A stretch of DNA of 64,000 nt from Oscillospiraceae bacterium (GCA_021769725.1 JAETSI010000011.1:1-64000), one strand, 5' to 3'. Positions 18,360 to 27,052 are shown, counted from the first letter of the stretch. The notes: generated by a model not told the origin, from the letters alone. Program-made: numbers and translations.

Positions 18360-18626
18360 TTACTTACGGAGACCGAGCTTTTCTACAACAGCACGATATC
18401 TGTTAATATCCTTCTTCTTGAGATAGCCGAGAAGGTTACGTCTGTGACCTACCATTTTAAGAAGACCTCTTCTTGAATGGTGGTCGTTTTTGTGGTTCTT
18501 GAGATGTTCGGTAAGATCATTGATTCTCTTTGTAAGAATAGCGATCTGAACTTCGGGAGAACCCGTATCATTTGCGTGTGTTCTGTTAGCCTCAATAACG
18601 GCTGTTTTTTCTTCTTTCAGTAACAT
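18360..18626 (-). CDS. rpsO: 30S ribosomal protein S15
   Basis: An 88-residue protein of normal family length. It carries the S15 core [20 protein letters not shown] and the rRNA-binding [21 protein letters not shown]. The start is the ATG at 18626, with GAGGTG 6 bases upstream; an in-frame GTG at 18635 lies within that site. It has its own promoter (18780-18808) and a structured leader of about 145 bases, and it precedes pnp. Confidence 0.97.
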   Translation of the reverse strand: MLLKEEKTAVIEANRTHANDTGSPEVQIAILTKRINDLTEHLKNHKNDHHSRRGLLKMVGHRRNLLGYLKKKDINRYRAVVEKLGLRK

Positions 18627-18687
18627 TGAAAGCACCTCATAATATAAATTCCGTTCACTCAGACAGAGGTGAAAATTAATACAAATA

Positions 18688-18732
18688 TCTGATTAGCCTA
18701 CAGACAATCTTGACGGCTGCCATCTAATCAGA
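18688..18732 (-). promoter_or_regulatory. rpsO leader hairpin, candidate S15 autoregulatory element
   Basis: Perfect 9-base stem TCTGATTAG/CTAATCAGA enclosing 27 bases, inside the rpsO leader. S15 is known to repress its own translation through leader structures in several bacteria. This one is proposed by position only. Confidence 0.4.
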
Positions 18733-18779
18733 AAATTAGTATAAGAGGTCAAGCCACAGTCCGGGTACACGGTTTTTTT

Positions 18780-18808
18780 ATTATATCATATTTTTTATGA
18801 TTTGTAAA
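18780..18808 (-). promoter_or_regulatory. rpsO promoter
   Basis: Minus strand TTTACA (18808-18803), 17-base spacer, TATAAT (18785-18780). Confidence 0.75.
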
Positions 18809-18867
18809 GGGGTTTTCAGATATTTTTATAAAAATGCCAAGTCATTATGGAAATGTATAAAAAAATG

Positions 18868-18896
18868 TTGACGAACAGTGAATTTTGTGGTAAAAT
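18868..18896 (+). promoter_or_regulatory. promoter of the PH-like protein gene
   Basis: TTGACG (18868-18873), 17-base spacer ending in TGG, TAAAAT (18891-18896), 34 bases before the ATG. Confidence 0.7.
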
Positions 18897-18930
18897 AAAT
18901 ATGTGATTAACATTCCAAGGAGGAATATGC

Positions 18931-19359
18931 ATGAAAAAAGACGCTTTTAAATATGTATGGACTGATAAAAAACGCACTATCTTCGGTTTGCCAATTTCTT
19001 TCACACGTTATTATCTTACTGAAACAAAATTTATTACACGCACGGGATTCCTGAATGTTGACGAAGATGAGATTGATCTTTACAAAATAATTGACAAAAA
19101 GGTGAGATTTCCCTTTTTCCAGAGAATGTTCAAGTGTGGTACTATTATAATATACAGTCGTGATGCAGATACGCCTTCAAAGGAAGTTCATTGTATAAAA
19201 AACGTGCGTGCTGTCTCCGAACTTATTGACAAGCATCTTACGATTATGCGTGATCGATATGGCATACGGGGCAGAGATATGATGACTTTCGGTCACGATC
19301 ATTACGATGATGACGACGGCGCTGATTATGGCGGCGATTATAACGATGAACAATATTGA
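18931..19359 (+). CDS. PH-like domain protein with acidic tail
   Basis: A 142-residue cytosolic protein. Residues about 5-105 have the beta-rich pattern of bacterial PH domains (bPH/YdbS-like: RYYLTETKFITRTGFLN, then a strand-turn series ending in a helix ELIDKHLTIMRDR). The tail (about 118-142) is an Asp/Gly/Tyr-rich acidic stretch. No membrane segment is present, unlike most bPH proteins. It has a good AAGGAGG site and stands 19 bases before the FkbM gene. Function unknown; the domain call is moderate. Confidence 0.6.
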   Translation: MKKDAFKYVWTDKKRTIFGLPISFTRYYLTETKFITRTGFLNVDEDEIDLYKIIDKKVRFPFFQRMFKCGTIIIYSRDADTPSKEVHCIKNVRAVSELIDKHLTIMRDRYGIRGRDMMTFGHDHYDDDDGADYGGDYNDEQY

Positions 19360-19378
19360 TGACGGGGGAATAGACTGA

Positions 19379-20443
19379 ATGTTGTCCTTTATAACAGAAA
19401 AACAGTCCTGCTGGGAAAGGCTGAAGGCTGAGAAAAGACCTATATTTATATATGGAATGGGAGACGGCGCTCTGAAGATTATGTCAGTTTTCAATGAAAA
19501 GGAAATTACTGTTTCAGGCATTTTCGCCAGTGACGATTTTGTTCGTGGTCATTCTTTTGAGGGATTCCGTGTGCATAAATTGTCTGAAGTCGAGGAAATG
19601 GTCGGGGATTTTGCCGTTGTCCTTGCATTTGCCGCAGGATATCAGGAAATTGTTGACAAAATCCACAGTATTGCCGCACGCCATCCTCTTTACGTCCCTG
19701 ATGTTCCGGTTGTCGGAAGGGGGCTGTTTACATATGAGTACTGCCTGGAAAATGCCGAAAAAATCCGTGCTGTCTATGACAGTCTTGCCGACGACTATTC
19801 CAGAAAGGTCTATGCGAATATCCTGAATTTCAAAATAAGCGGAAAAATCGAGTATCTCTCTGCTGTTACAACACCAAAAGCGGAGATATACAAAAAAATA
19901 ATCAGACCGACCCTCAATGAGACATATGTCGATTTAGGGGCGTATAACGGTGATACGATAAGAGAACTGCTGGAATTTACTCACGGTCTTTATCACTCGA
20001 TCTATGCACTTGAACCAGATAAGAAAAATTTCAAGAAGCTTGCAAAATCAGTTGACGGTATGAATCATGTCTATGCTTTTAACGCCGCTGCGTGGTGTAT
20101 TGATACGGAACTTCCGTTTGCAGCAAAGGCAGGACGTCAGTCGGCTATTACAGGGGCGTCTGATACACTTGTTGCTGCACGTTCTGTTGACAGCATTCTG
20201 GGAAGGCGTCCGTCTACTATTATAAAAATGGATGTAGAGGGCTTTGAACGTGAGGCTATCTGGGGAGCATCTCAGAATATTGCACACTATTCCCCTAAGC
20301 TCATGGTGTCGCTTTATCACAGAAACGAGGATATATTTGAACTGCCCCTGCTGATAAAGTCGCTTAATCCGAATTACAAGCTCTATATCAGACATCAGCT
20401 TTATATTCCGGCATGGGAGACCAATCTCTATGCTGTTCCATAA
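19379..20443 (+). CDS. FkbM-family SAM-dependent methyltransferase
   Basis: A 354-residue protein. The N-terminal third (IFIYGMGDGALKI, about residue 22-34) resembles a nucleotide-binding Rossmann half. The C-terminal part is an FkbM methyltransferase with the SAM loop YVDLGAYNGDTI (about 180-191) and the acidic motif IKMDVEGFEREAIWGA. Such enzymes O-methylate sugars or secondary metabolites; with no sugar cluster nearby, the acceptor is unknown. The ribosome binding site is GGGGGA. Probably co-transcribed with the upstream PH-like gene. Confidence 0.78.
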   Translation: MLSFITEKQSCWERLKAEKRPIFIYGMGDGALKIMSVFNEKEITVSGIFASDDFVRGHSFEGFRVHKLSEVEEMVGDFAVVLAFAAGYQEIVDKIHSIAARHPLYVPDVPVVGRGLFTYEYCLENAEKIRAVYDSLADDYSRKVYANILNFKISGKIEYLSAVTTPKAEIYKKIIRPTLNETYVDLGAYNGDTIRELLEFTHGLYHSIYALEPDKKNFKKLAKSVDGMNHVYAFNAAAWCIDTELPFAAKAGRQSAITGASDTLVAARSVDSILGRRPSTIIKMDVEGFEREAIWGASQNIAHYSPKLMVSLYHRNEDIFELPLLIKSLNPNYKLYIRHQLYIPAWETNLYAVP

Positions 20444-20495
20444 TTTTTTTCGGAAATAAAGATAGGAAATGTCATATTTATGGTTTAAATTATCA

Positions 20496-20524
20496 TTTAC
20501 ACTCGTACGATTTTAATGTATAAT
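20496..20524 (+). promoter_or_regulatory. promoter of the candidate small RNA
   Basis: TTTACA (20496-20501), 17-base spacer, TATAAT (20519-20524). No open frame follows; a structured region and a terminator do. Confidence 0.7.
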
Positions 20525-20527
20525 AAA

Positions 20528-20640
20528 GATATTGAAACGCTAACGATAACTTTTCTGCACAAAAAGCAGTTATCAGTATTTCAATATCCTTTGTAAAAAC
20601 GGACAAATCAGAAACCGTACTCTTTAGGAGTGCGGTTTTT
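20528..20640 (+). ncRNA. candidate stand-alone small RNA, about 110 bases
   Basis: A closing 10-base perfect stem GATATTGAAA (20528-20537) / TTTCAATATC (20579-20588) encloses an inner hairpin (GATAAC/GTTATC with TGC/GCA). After a 23-base single-stranded stretch comes an intrinsic terminator, AAACCGTACTC/GAGTGCGGTTT plus U-run (20612-20640). It has its own promoter. The downstream aquaporin gene has a separate promoter after the terminator, which argues against a riboswitch. I recognise no known family (it does not look like 6S, RNase P or tmRNA). This also accounts for most of the gene-free stretch 20444-20797. Confidence 0.6.
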
Positions 20641-20718
20641 GACATTTTTGACGATCTACTGTTATTTTATTTGTTTGCGGCAGTTTACAAATAAGTATAT
20701 ATTTTTTGACACAGTCTC

Positions 20719-20747
20719 TTGACTGCACAGAAAAATGATGATATAAT
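20719..20747 (+). promoter_or_regulatory. aquaporin promoter
   Basis: TTGACT (20719-20724), 17-base spacer, TATAAT (20742-20747). A second TTGACA starts 12 bases before the -35 box. Confidence 0.75.
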
Positions 20748-20797
20748 AAAAATGTCTGGATAAATCCAGGAAAATAATTAAACAGGAGGACAACAAA

Positions 20798-21505
20798 ATG
20801 GAAAAATCAACACTCAAAAAGTATGTGGCTGAATGCATCGGAACGTGTGTGCTGGTGCTTCTTGGATGCGGAACCGCAATGACAGTCGGATGTTCCGGAA
20901 GCGGCTATATCCTTACTGCTCTGGCTTTCGGACTTACAATCGTGGGCATGGCTTACTGTATCGGCAATATCTCAGGATGCCACATCAATCCTGCCGTATC
21001 GTTTGCAGTTTATATGAACGGCGGACTCAACACGAGGGAATTCCTTGGCTACACTGTTTCGCAGTGTGCAGGCTCTCTTATCGGAACTGCACTGCTCCGT
21101 CTGATTTATGTATTTGCTGACAGAGGAGATATGACAGCTCCTGAAGGAAAAGAATGGGGAATGGGTGCAAATACACTTGCCGGTGTAAACGACAGTATTA
21201 TTGCCGGACTTCTTGTTGAGATCATTCTCACATTTATCTTCGTAATGGTAATTCTTGGTGTAACATCTAAGAAGGCAAATCACGGTTCATTCGGAGGACT
21301 TATCATTGGTCTTTCACTTACACTTGTACATATTCTTGGAATCGGACTGACAGGTACATCTGTAAATCCTGCAAGAAGTCTTGGACCTGCAATTTTTGCT
21401 CTCGGAGATGCTATCGCTCAGGTATGGATCTTCATTATTGCTCCGTTTATCGGTGCAGCCCTCGCTGCTCTCACATATAAATGGCTTGAAAGCGACAAAC
21501 AGTAA
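20798..21505 (+). CDS. aquaporin / glycerol facilitator family channel
   Basis: A 235-residue MIP channel with six membrane helices and both half-helix NPA motifs: SGCHINPAV (about residue 64-72) and GTSVNPARS (about 184-192). Arg after the second NPA is the selectivity-filter residue. The length and the compact loops fit the AqpZ-like branch more than GlpF, but substrate is not certain. Strong AGGAGG site, own promoter and terminator (21516-21543). Confidence 0.9.
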   Translation: MEKSTLKKYVAECIGTCVLVLLGCGTAMTVGCSGSGYILTALAFGLTIVGMAYCIGNISGCHINPAVSFAVYMNGGLNTREFLGYTVSQCAGSLIGTALLRLIYVFADRGDMTAPEGKEWGMGANTLAGVNDSIIAGLLVEIILTFIFVMVILGVTSKKANHGSFGGLIIGLSLTLVHILGIGLTGTSVNPARSLGPAIFALGDAIAQVWIFIIAPFIGAALAALTYKWLESDKQ

Positions 21506-21515
21506 TCTATTATTA

Positions 21516-21543
21516 AAAACGGAGCATTATGGTGCTCCGTTTT
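21516..21543 (+). terminator. aquaporin terminator
   Basis: AAAACGGAGCA / TGCTCCGTTTT with a 6-base loop, followed by TTT. Confidence 0.85.
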
Positions 21544-21550
21544 GTTTTTC

Positions 21551-21649
21551 ATACTAATCCTCGACCAATCTTCTTATCAGTTTGGTCGAGGATTAGTATC
21601 AGGCTGCAAAAGAATAATTGGCTGTCTCATTGCGAGGCAGCCAATTATT
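21551..21649. repeat. two tandem strong hairpins of unknown role
   Basis: The first is an 18-base perfect inverted repeat (21551-21568 with 21582-21599, loop 13). The second is a 16-base repeat with one wobble (21613-21628 with 21634-21649, loop 5). They follow the aquaporin terminator directly and lie downstream of the dockerin operon on the other strand. Neither has a clear U-run. Confidence 0.6.
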
Positions 21650-21666
21650 GATATTATACTCCCCAC

Positions 21667-21803
21667 TATTCTAAAATACACCAGTTTTGCATGCGTAAAT
21701 TCCGTCTGTCTGCGTTGTCCGCCTCATCATACGTCGGTATGCTTTCGTCAACTGCCTTGACATACGAAATTTTTGCCTGCAACCTTTATTGCATTTTAGA
21801 ATA
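21667..21803. mobile_element. MITE-like element with TA-flanked inverted repeats
   Basis: Terminal repeats TATTCTAAAATACA (21667-21680) and TGCATTTTAGAATA (21790-21803) pair with one mismatch. The outer TA on each side would fit an IS630/Tc1-type TA duplication. The 137-base body has no gene. It shares the core ATACG-C-GTATGCTTTCGTC plus CTTGACAYAYGAA with the leader at 36781-36810. Confidence 0.55.
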
Positions 21804-21827
21804 TATGTGAGTATACGAAAAATCCGT

Positions 21828-23201
21828 TTATTCAGTTTTGCAGGGAAGTTCAGTTAAAATACCGATAAGATATTTCTGAACTGAAAGAGCGTCAAGGTTG
21901 GTCAGTCCGTCTCCTGTATTGCAGCAGTCACCGTTTTTTGCTCCCTTAGCTGTTATTGCAGACGGTTCAGAGCCGCCAACACCGTATGCATCAGGATTTC
22001 CGATTGCCTGCATGATAAGCACAGCATCATTCAGGAACAGTTCACCGTTACAGTCAGCATCACCGTACTTTACAGTTTCTTCTGTGGGGCGTGTACCTTC
22101 TTTCCATACTGCGTTAAGTGAAATTCCAAGACCGGGTTTAGCTCCTTTTATCAGAAATTCATCACCTGGCTGATAGATAGTTGTTGTGGTTACTCCGTCA
22201 ATTTTCTCTTCAAATTTCCAGCCGTCAAAGTAATATCCGGATTTTGTTCCCGTGAGTTCAGGACAGATGATTTTAGTATCTGTTTTTCCTTCTATCCTGA
22301 TAATATCTTCGGATTTTCCCGTGCCGCCTATGAATACAACCTTATAGGTAAGAGGTTCCCAGACCGCAGTAAAGGTAACGTCATGGCTCGGCATTGTATA
22401 AGCTTGAAGAGGAGCATATATTTTATTATCTTCATCACAGATCCAACCAGTTATCTTGAAACCATTGCGTGAAAATCTTGAAGATTCTGCCAGTTCATAA
22501 GAAATTGTTTCCAGGCGGTCAAATTCTCCGGAAGTAGCGCCGTTGAGACGGTCAACGTCACCTGGAGTGTATCTGAGCTTGTAGAATCTAAGCCAGTTAG
22601 GTGTAAGAACAATATCGTGGTCTGGCATGATTATGTATTGCTGACCAAGATATGTTTTTCCGTCGTAATTCCAACCGATTTGTGAGCGGCTCGAATCAGG
22701 ATAATAGAATGTCTGCAAAGAGACTTCGACAAATCTTCCCTGACGTGCACTGAGATTTTGAAGAGTTTTGGGAATTTCAACTTCTTCTCCTTCTATCTCG
22801 ACCTTATACTCAATATTGTACTCTGTTTTGTCAGAAAGAGTATACCATACAGGAGTAAGAGTAACATCTTCATCACCGACCTGGATTACGGAATTTACAG
22901 GATATCCTCTTACACCGTCAACAGTCCAGCCGGAGAAAGAATAATCCTTTTTGTGAACGTAGATTTCAGGAATTTTTACCGATGAATTTGCATCGGCGGT
23001 GATGTCTGTGATTTCAATTGGATTTCCGTCTTCATCAACATCAAATGTTATATCAGGATCGCTGATATCAAAATGAACTGTGATCTGTGTTTTTTCGCTG
23101 GAACTATTCGTTTCAGCCATGACCTGAAAAGCTGACAAAGCTGAAATGGCTGTAATTGCTGAGAGAACGAAAGCCGTCAGTCTGCTGTGTATTTGCTTCA
23201 T
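21828..23201 (-). CDS. secreted InlB-repeat protein with C-terminal dockerin (paralogue B)
   Basis: A 457-residue secreted protein: signal peptide (1-29); about four InlB B-repeat / Listeria-Bacteroides-type modules, each with a GW core (YSFSGW, SQIGWNYDG, FKITGW, YYFDGW) and a TPVW/TAVW end; then a dockerin (about 395-457) with calcium loops DADCNGELFLND and the second loop around NTGDGLTNLDAL. The two loops are separated by a longer insert than usual. There is no catalytic domain, so it may be a structural or adhesive cellulosome subunit. It follows a close paralogue by 17 bases, the likely product of tandem duplication. Confidence 0.82.
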   Translation of the reverse strand: MKQIHSRLTAFVLSAITAISALSAFQVMAETNSSSEKTQITVHFDISDPDITFDVDEDGNPIEITDITADANSSVKIPEIYVHKKDYSFSGWTVDGVRGYPVNSVIQVGDEDVTLTPVWYTLSDKTEYNIEYKVEIEGEEVEIPKTLQNLSARQGRFVEVSLQTFYYPDSSRSQIGWNYDGKTYLGQQYIIMPDHDIVLTPNWLRFYKLRYTPGDVDRLNGATSGEFDRLETISYELAESSRFSRNGFKITGWICDEDNKIYAPLQAYTMPSHDVTFTAVWEPLTYKVVFIGGTGKSEDIIRIEGKTDTKIICPELTGTKSGYYFDGWKFEEKIDGVTTTTIYQPGDEFLIKGAKPGLGISLNAVWKEGTRPTEETVKYGDADCNGELFLNDAVLIMQAIGNPDAYGVGGSEPSAITAKGAKNGDCCNTGDGLTNLDALSVQKYLIGILTELPCKTE

Positions 23202-23218
23202 AATGGTTCTCCTTTTCG

Positions 23219-24562
23219 TTATTCAGTGATTTCTGTTATTGGTAATTCTGTAAGGTGAAGGCAATATTTTTGTACTGCCAGTGCATCGGAATTTGTAATG
23301 CCGTCTCCGGGAAAATTGCAGTCGGCATTCAACATTCCCTGAGCGGTAATTGCTGATGGATCAAGACCGCCAAGACCATATTTATCGGGATTTCCGATTG
23401 CCTGCATGATAAGAACTGCATCTGAAAGGGATATTGATCCGTCGCAATTTGCGTCTCCATAGACAGGATCAGTAAGTTCAGGCGAACTTTCTTCAATCCA
23501 GACTGCTTCTAAAAGTATGCCGAGTCCGGCAAGTTCGCCGTAAACGAAGAATTCATCGCCGGGTTGGTAGATTGTACCATTATAGTTCCAACCGCCGAAT
23601 TTATAACCCGGTCTTGTTATGTTGATTTCAGGGCAGATGATCGTTGTATCGGTCTGAGCATCAATATTGATGAGGTTTTCTTTGTTTTCGGGATTTGGTC
23701 TGAACACAATGGTGTAGGTGACAGGTTCCCAGACTGCGGTAAATACTACGTCCTCATCGGGCATAATATAGGAATATTCCGGAGGATAGATTTTACCGTC
23801 AACACTGCAAAGCCATCCGGTGTTCCTGAAACCAATACGCAGAAATCTGCTTGCTTCTGCAAGATTTGTAGGCAGACCTGCGATTCGCTCAAGATGTTGT
23901 TCGATGACTCCGGGTACACGGTCAACATCGCCTACGCTGTAGGTAAATTTGCAGTATCTCATCCAGTTTGGCGTAAGTTCAATATTATGTGACGGCATGA
24001 TGATCTTCTGCTGACCGAGATATCCTATACCGTCATATATCCAGCCGATTTGTGAATAAGAGTATTCCGGGTGATCGAAAACATCAAGAGGTATCTCGAC
24101 CAGTTCTCCTGCTTTGTGCTTAGTATCAGGAAGCCTGCCGTCTTTGTCGATAGTTCCTGTGTCGCATACTGCTTCATAGTGAACAGTATATTTTACCGAA
24201 TCAGAATTTTTGCTCCAGACAGGGGTAAGGGTAGCGTCTGCATCCGGGAACTGAATAACGTCGCCCGGTTCATATGCCTGGACACCGTTGAATGTCCAGC
24301 CGGAGAATGTATAGCCGTTTTTTTCGAGATTCAGATCTGAAAGTCTCCGTGATTTGCCTGGCTCACCACTGATATCGTAGATATACTGAGGATTTCCATA
24401 CTGATTATCTTCGACCTTAACTCCCTCTTCGCTGAGATCAAAGTGAATGGTTACTTCAGCTTCTTTGTCTGCTGCGGCAAAGATTGGTATAGTGCCGTAG
24501 GAAGCTGCTGCAATAAGTGCTGAAAGAGCAGCAGCTGTAATTTTTGTAAATAATTTTTTCAT
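23219..24562 (-). CDS. secreted InlB-repeat protein with C-terminal dockerin (paralogue A)
   Basis: A 447-residue protein with the same order as its downstream neighbour: signal peptide (1-31), four GW-containing B-repeats (YTFSGW, SQIGWIYDG, FRNTGW, YKFGGW), and a dockerin (about 385-440) with loops DANCDGSISLSDA and GDGITNSDALAVQKY. The repeats align module by module with the paralogue, including LGQQKIIMP/LGQQYIIMP. First of the dockerin pair and 36 bases after the DUF4250 gene, with which it may share a promoter. Binding target unknown. Confidence 0.82.
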   Translation of the reverse strand: MKKLFTKITAAALSALIAAASYGTIPIFAAADKEAEVTIHFDLSEEGVKVEDNQYGNPQYIYDISGEPGKSRRLSDLNLEKNGYTFSGWTFNGVQAYEPGDVIQFPDADATLTPVWSKNSDSVKYTVHYEAVCDTGTIDKDGRLPDTKHKAGELVEIPLDVFDHPEYSYSQIGWIYDGIGYLGQQKIIMPSHNIELTPNWMRYCKFTYSVGDVDRVPGVIEQHLERIAGLPTNLAEASRFLRIGFRNTGWLCSVDGKIYPPEYSYIMPDEDVVFTAVWEPVTYTIVFRPNPENKENLINIDAQTDTTIICPEINITRPGYKFGGWNYNGTIYQPGDEFFVYGELAGLGILLEAVWIEESSPELTDPVYGDANCDGSISLSDAVLIMQAIGNPDKYGLGGLDPSAITAQGMLNADCNFPGDGITNSDALAVQKYCLHLTELPITEITE

Positions 24563-24598
24563 ATTTCCCTCCGTAAATTTGCATTTTGCCGGAATATC

Positions 24599-24775
24599 CT
24601 ATGCAAAACGATTTTTTTCCTGATCGTAGGTGTATCCTATGGATTCAAGCTTTTTCAAAATTTCACTTTTCTCAACACATAACTCGCTGCAAAGTTCGTC
24701 AAAGTTCTGACTGGTATCTCTTAGTTTTGTATTTATGTAGCTCAGAAGAATGATAGGATCACTTGGAATATTCAT
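24599..24775 (-). CDS. DUF4250-type small protein
   Basis: A 58-residue protein starting MNIPSDPIILLSYINTKLRD, the signature of the DUF4250 family of Firmicutes, with a helical body and a Tyr/Asp C-terminal motif (GYTYDQEKNRF). I use the ATG at 24775, 7 bases after GGAGGT, rather than the further upstream codon. The predicted fold is a small helix-turn-helix-like bundle. Function is not known. Confidence 0.78.
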   Translation of the reverse strand: MNIPSDPIILLSYINTKLRDTSQNFDELCSELCVEKSEILKKLESIGYTYDQEKNRFA

Positions 24776-24835
24776 ATGTAATACCTCCATACAGCTTGAT
24801 ATAAGGCGATGCAGTGCAGTTCACCGTCTAAAACT

Positions 24836-24864
24836 AATATACAATAATTTATTGTATTTGTCAA
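24836..24864 (-). promoter_or_regulatory. promoter of the DUF4250 gene and possibly the dockerin pair
   Basis: Minus strand TTGACA (24864-24859), 17-base spacer, TATATT (24841-24836). Confidence 0.7.
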
Positions 24865-24949
24865 TGAAATTTAAACAACTTGAAATGTGAATTTTTAAAA
24901 AAATAATATATTGATTTATCATATTAAATAATAGAAAATATTCTCTTTT

Positions 24950-25555
24950 TTACTTAAAAATATCCGGTTCTGAGGGGGCTATGGAGTCCATTTTTGTTGA
25001 TGCGGTTCTCATTCGTTTATCATATTCGACTTGGAATGGATCCTTTATTTCACGCCTGATCTTATCAACACGCTGCTCCTCGGCACGTTCGTTGAAAAGA
25101 GGAAATCCGACTTGTTTTTCAAGAAAACGGAAGTTGTTGTTGGCTCTTATATTAATGTATGCAATAAATGATGATGCCATAAAAAATATCAGCCATATAT
25201 ATAAACTGAATCTTGGCACATTCATTGCTGCGATTCCGTATGATTTTCCTGCCAGATGCTTAGCTCCGTATCCGAGTATTGCAAGATTTAGAAAGGAAAT
25301 CACTGGCACAGCGAGGGCAGCCAGATCATGGCGGCAATATGCTCCCCTGAATCCGAGATAACATACAAACGGCAAAAAAATCAGGCTGTCAATAAATACA
25401 AAATATGCACCTAAATTGGTCACAATCAGGAACATGAATGAAACAAGAAAATAGAGCACGCCGAATACGATGTAAACTATCGGAACAATGTTATAAACTT
25501 TACGGCATTTTTTCATGCTTTCTGCATATTTTGCGAATTTAGTTGTATCTGACAT
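24950..25555 (-). CDS. membrane protein of unknown function
   Basis: A 201-residue protein with about four to five hydrophobic segments between residues 20 and 135, and a charged C-terminal tail (about 140-201) predicted helical. I recognise no family. It begins only 6 bases after the AGCS symporter gene on the same strand, so the two form an operon. The ribosome binding site is weak, consistent with coupling. A role linked to amino-acid uptake is guesswork. Confidence 0.65.
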   Translation of the reverse strand: MSDTTKFAKYAESMKKCRKVYNIVPIVYIVFGVLYFLVSFMFLIVTNLGAYFVFIDSLIFLPFVCYLGFRGAYCRHDLAALAVPVISFLNLAILGYGAKHLAGKSYGIAAMNVPRFSLYIWLIFFMASSFIAYINIRANNNFRFLEKQVGFPLFNERAEEQRVDKIRREIKDPFQVEYDKRMRTASTKMDSIAPSEPDIFK

Positions 25556-25561
25556 TTTTAT

Positions 25562-26980
25562 TTACTTCTTTTCTATAGATTTAAGTTTCCGGCAATATTT
25601 TGCAGTTTCTGCCGAAACGACACCTGAAAGTGCAATGAGGGCTGTGACGTTTGGCAGAGCCATTAGTCCGTTGAAAATATCGGCAAGACCCCATACAGCC
25701 GAAACAGTAAGGTATGGTCCGATGAACACGGCGGCAATATACAGCCATTTGAATAACGTTGATGCAGTTTTGCTCGATCCGGTTAGATACGAAAGGCAGC
25801 GTTCTGAATAGTAGTTCCAGCCGAGAATTGTAGTAAAGGCGAAGAACATCAGGCATGTCATAAGCAGGAATGAAGAGACTTTTTCAGGGAACGGCAGTCC
25901 ATAACGGAATGCTGCATTGGTTATCTCTACTCCTTCAAGATCAGGGTTTGTTTCGATACATCCGGAAATTACAATAGTAAGTCCAGTCATTGTACAGACA
26001 AGGATTGTGTCGATAAATGTTCCGGTCATTGTCACAAGTCCTTGGCGGACGGGTTCTTTCGTTTTGGCGGCAGCAGAAGCGATCGGAGCAGAACCAAGTC
26101 CAGCTTCGTTTGAGAAAATTCCTCTTGCAACGCCTTTTTGCATTGAGACCATGACTGCGCCGAGTGCTCCTCCGGCAGCAGCCCTGAAACCAAAAGCGCT
26201 TTTGACTATTTTTACAACAGCAGACGGAATCTCCGTTATATGTGTGAAGATTATCAGCAGGCAGCAGACCACATAAATTACTACCATGACCGGAATGATA
26301 ATCTCTGAAAATGAAGCGATACGCTTGATTCCGCCAATAATTATCAGGCCTGCAAGTATTGTTACAATAAGTCCGACAATGATTTGCGTATATGTATAAT
26401 CCGAACCGAAAAGTCTAAGTGTATGTGTCTTTTTAGGGTCAAAAAAGCTGTTGGCAGCGGCGGTTATGCTGTTGATCTGTGTAAAAGTGCCAATGCCCAT
26501 AAGACCGACGAAAACACCAAATATCGCAAAGATTACAGCTAGCCATTTCCAGCGTTTTCCCATACCGTTTTCGATGTAGTAGAATGGCCCGCCGAGCATT
26601 TTTCCGTCATCAGATCTGACACGGTATTTAACGGCAAGAAGTCCTTCGGCATATTTTGTTGCCATTCCGAAAAGGGCAGCGATCTCCATCCAGAAAAGCG
26701 CTCCCGGACCTCCGGCTGCAATAGCGGTTGCCACACCTACAATATTTCCTGTTCCGATGGTAGCGGAAAGTGCGGTACAAAGGGCTGCGAAACTGGATAT
26801 TTCGCCTGTTCCGTCACTTTCGCCTTTGAACATATATTTTAGTGCGAGACCGAGTTTTCTGAATTGTATTCCTCCTGCACGTAAAGTTAAAAATATACCG
26901 CAGCAGAAAATTAGCAGTATAAGCGGGATACCCCAGACAAAATTGTCAATTTTTTCAATTATTTTGTTAAAGGTTTCCAT
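25562..26980 (-). CDS. AGCS-family alanine/glycine:Na+ symporter
   Basis: A 472-residue integral membrane protein with about 11 helices. The family signature is clear in the N-terminal half: GEISSFAALCTALSATIGTGNIVGVATAIAAGGPGALFWM, then KYAEGLLAVKYR and GGPFYYIENGMG. It imports alanine or related amino acids with Na+. I use the ATG at 26980, 8 bases after CGGAG; the GTG at 26989 is too close to that site. The Na+ coupling fits the Na+-pumping decarboxylase encoded at 39-43 kb. Confidence 0.92.
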   Translation of the reverse strand: METFNKIIEKIDNFVWGIPLILLIFCCGIFLTLRAGGIQFRKLGLALKYMFKGESDGTGEISSFAALCTALSATIGTGNIVGVATAIAAGGPGALFWMEIAALFGMATKYAEGLLAVKYRVRSDDGKMLGGPFYYIENGMGKRWKWLAVIFAIFGVFVGLMGIGTFTQINSITAAANSFFDPKKTHTLRLFGSDYTYTQIIVGLIVTILAGLIIIGGIKRIASFSEIIIPVMVVIYVVCCLLIIFTHITEIPSAVVKIVKSAFGFRAAAGGALGAVMVSMQKGVARGIFSNEAGLGSAPIASAAAKTKEPVRQGLVTMTGTFIDTILVCTMTGLTIVISGCIETNPDLEGVEITNAAFRYGLPFPEKVSSFLLMTCLMFFAFTTILGWNYYSERCLSYLTGSSKTASTLFKWLYIAAVFIGPYLTVSAVWGLADIFNGLMALPNVTALIALSGVVSAETAKYCRKLKSIEKK

Positions 26981-27023
26981 TGGTTTCACTCCGTTTAATA
27001 AATTAAAATAATATTTGTACTAC

Positions 27024-27052
27024 ATTATAGCATATTTTGTTCAAAATTGCAA
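27024..27052 (-). promoter_or_regulatory. promoter of the AGCS symporter operon
   Basis: Minus strand TTGCAA (27052-27047), 17-base spacer ending TGC (extended -10), TATAAT (27029-27024). Confidence 0.7.
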
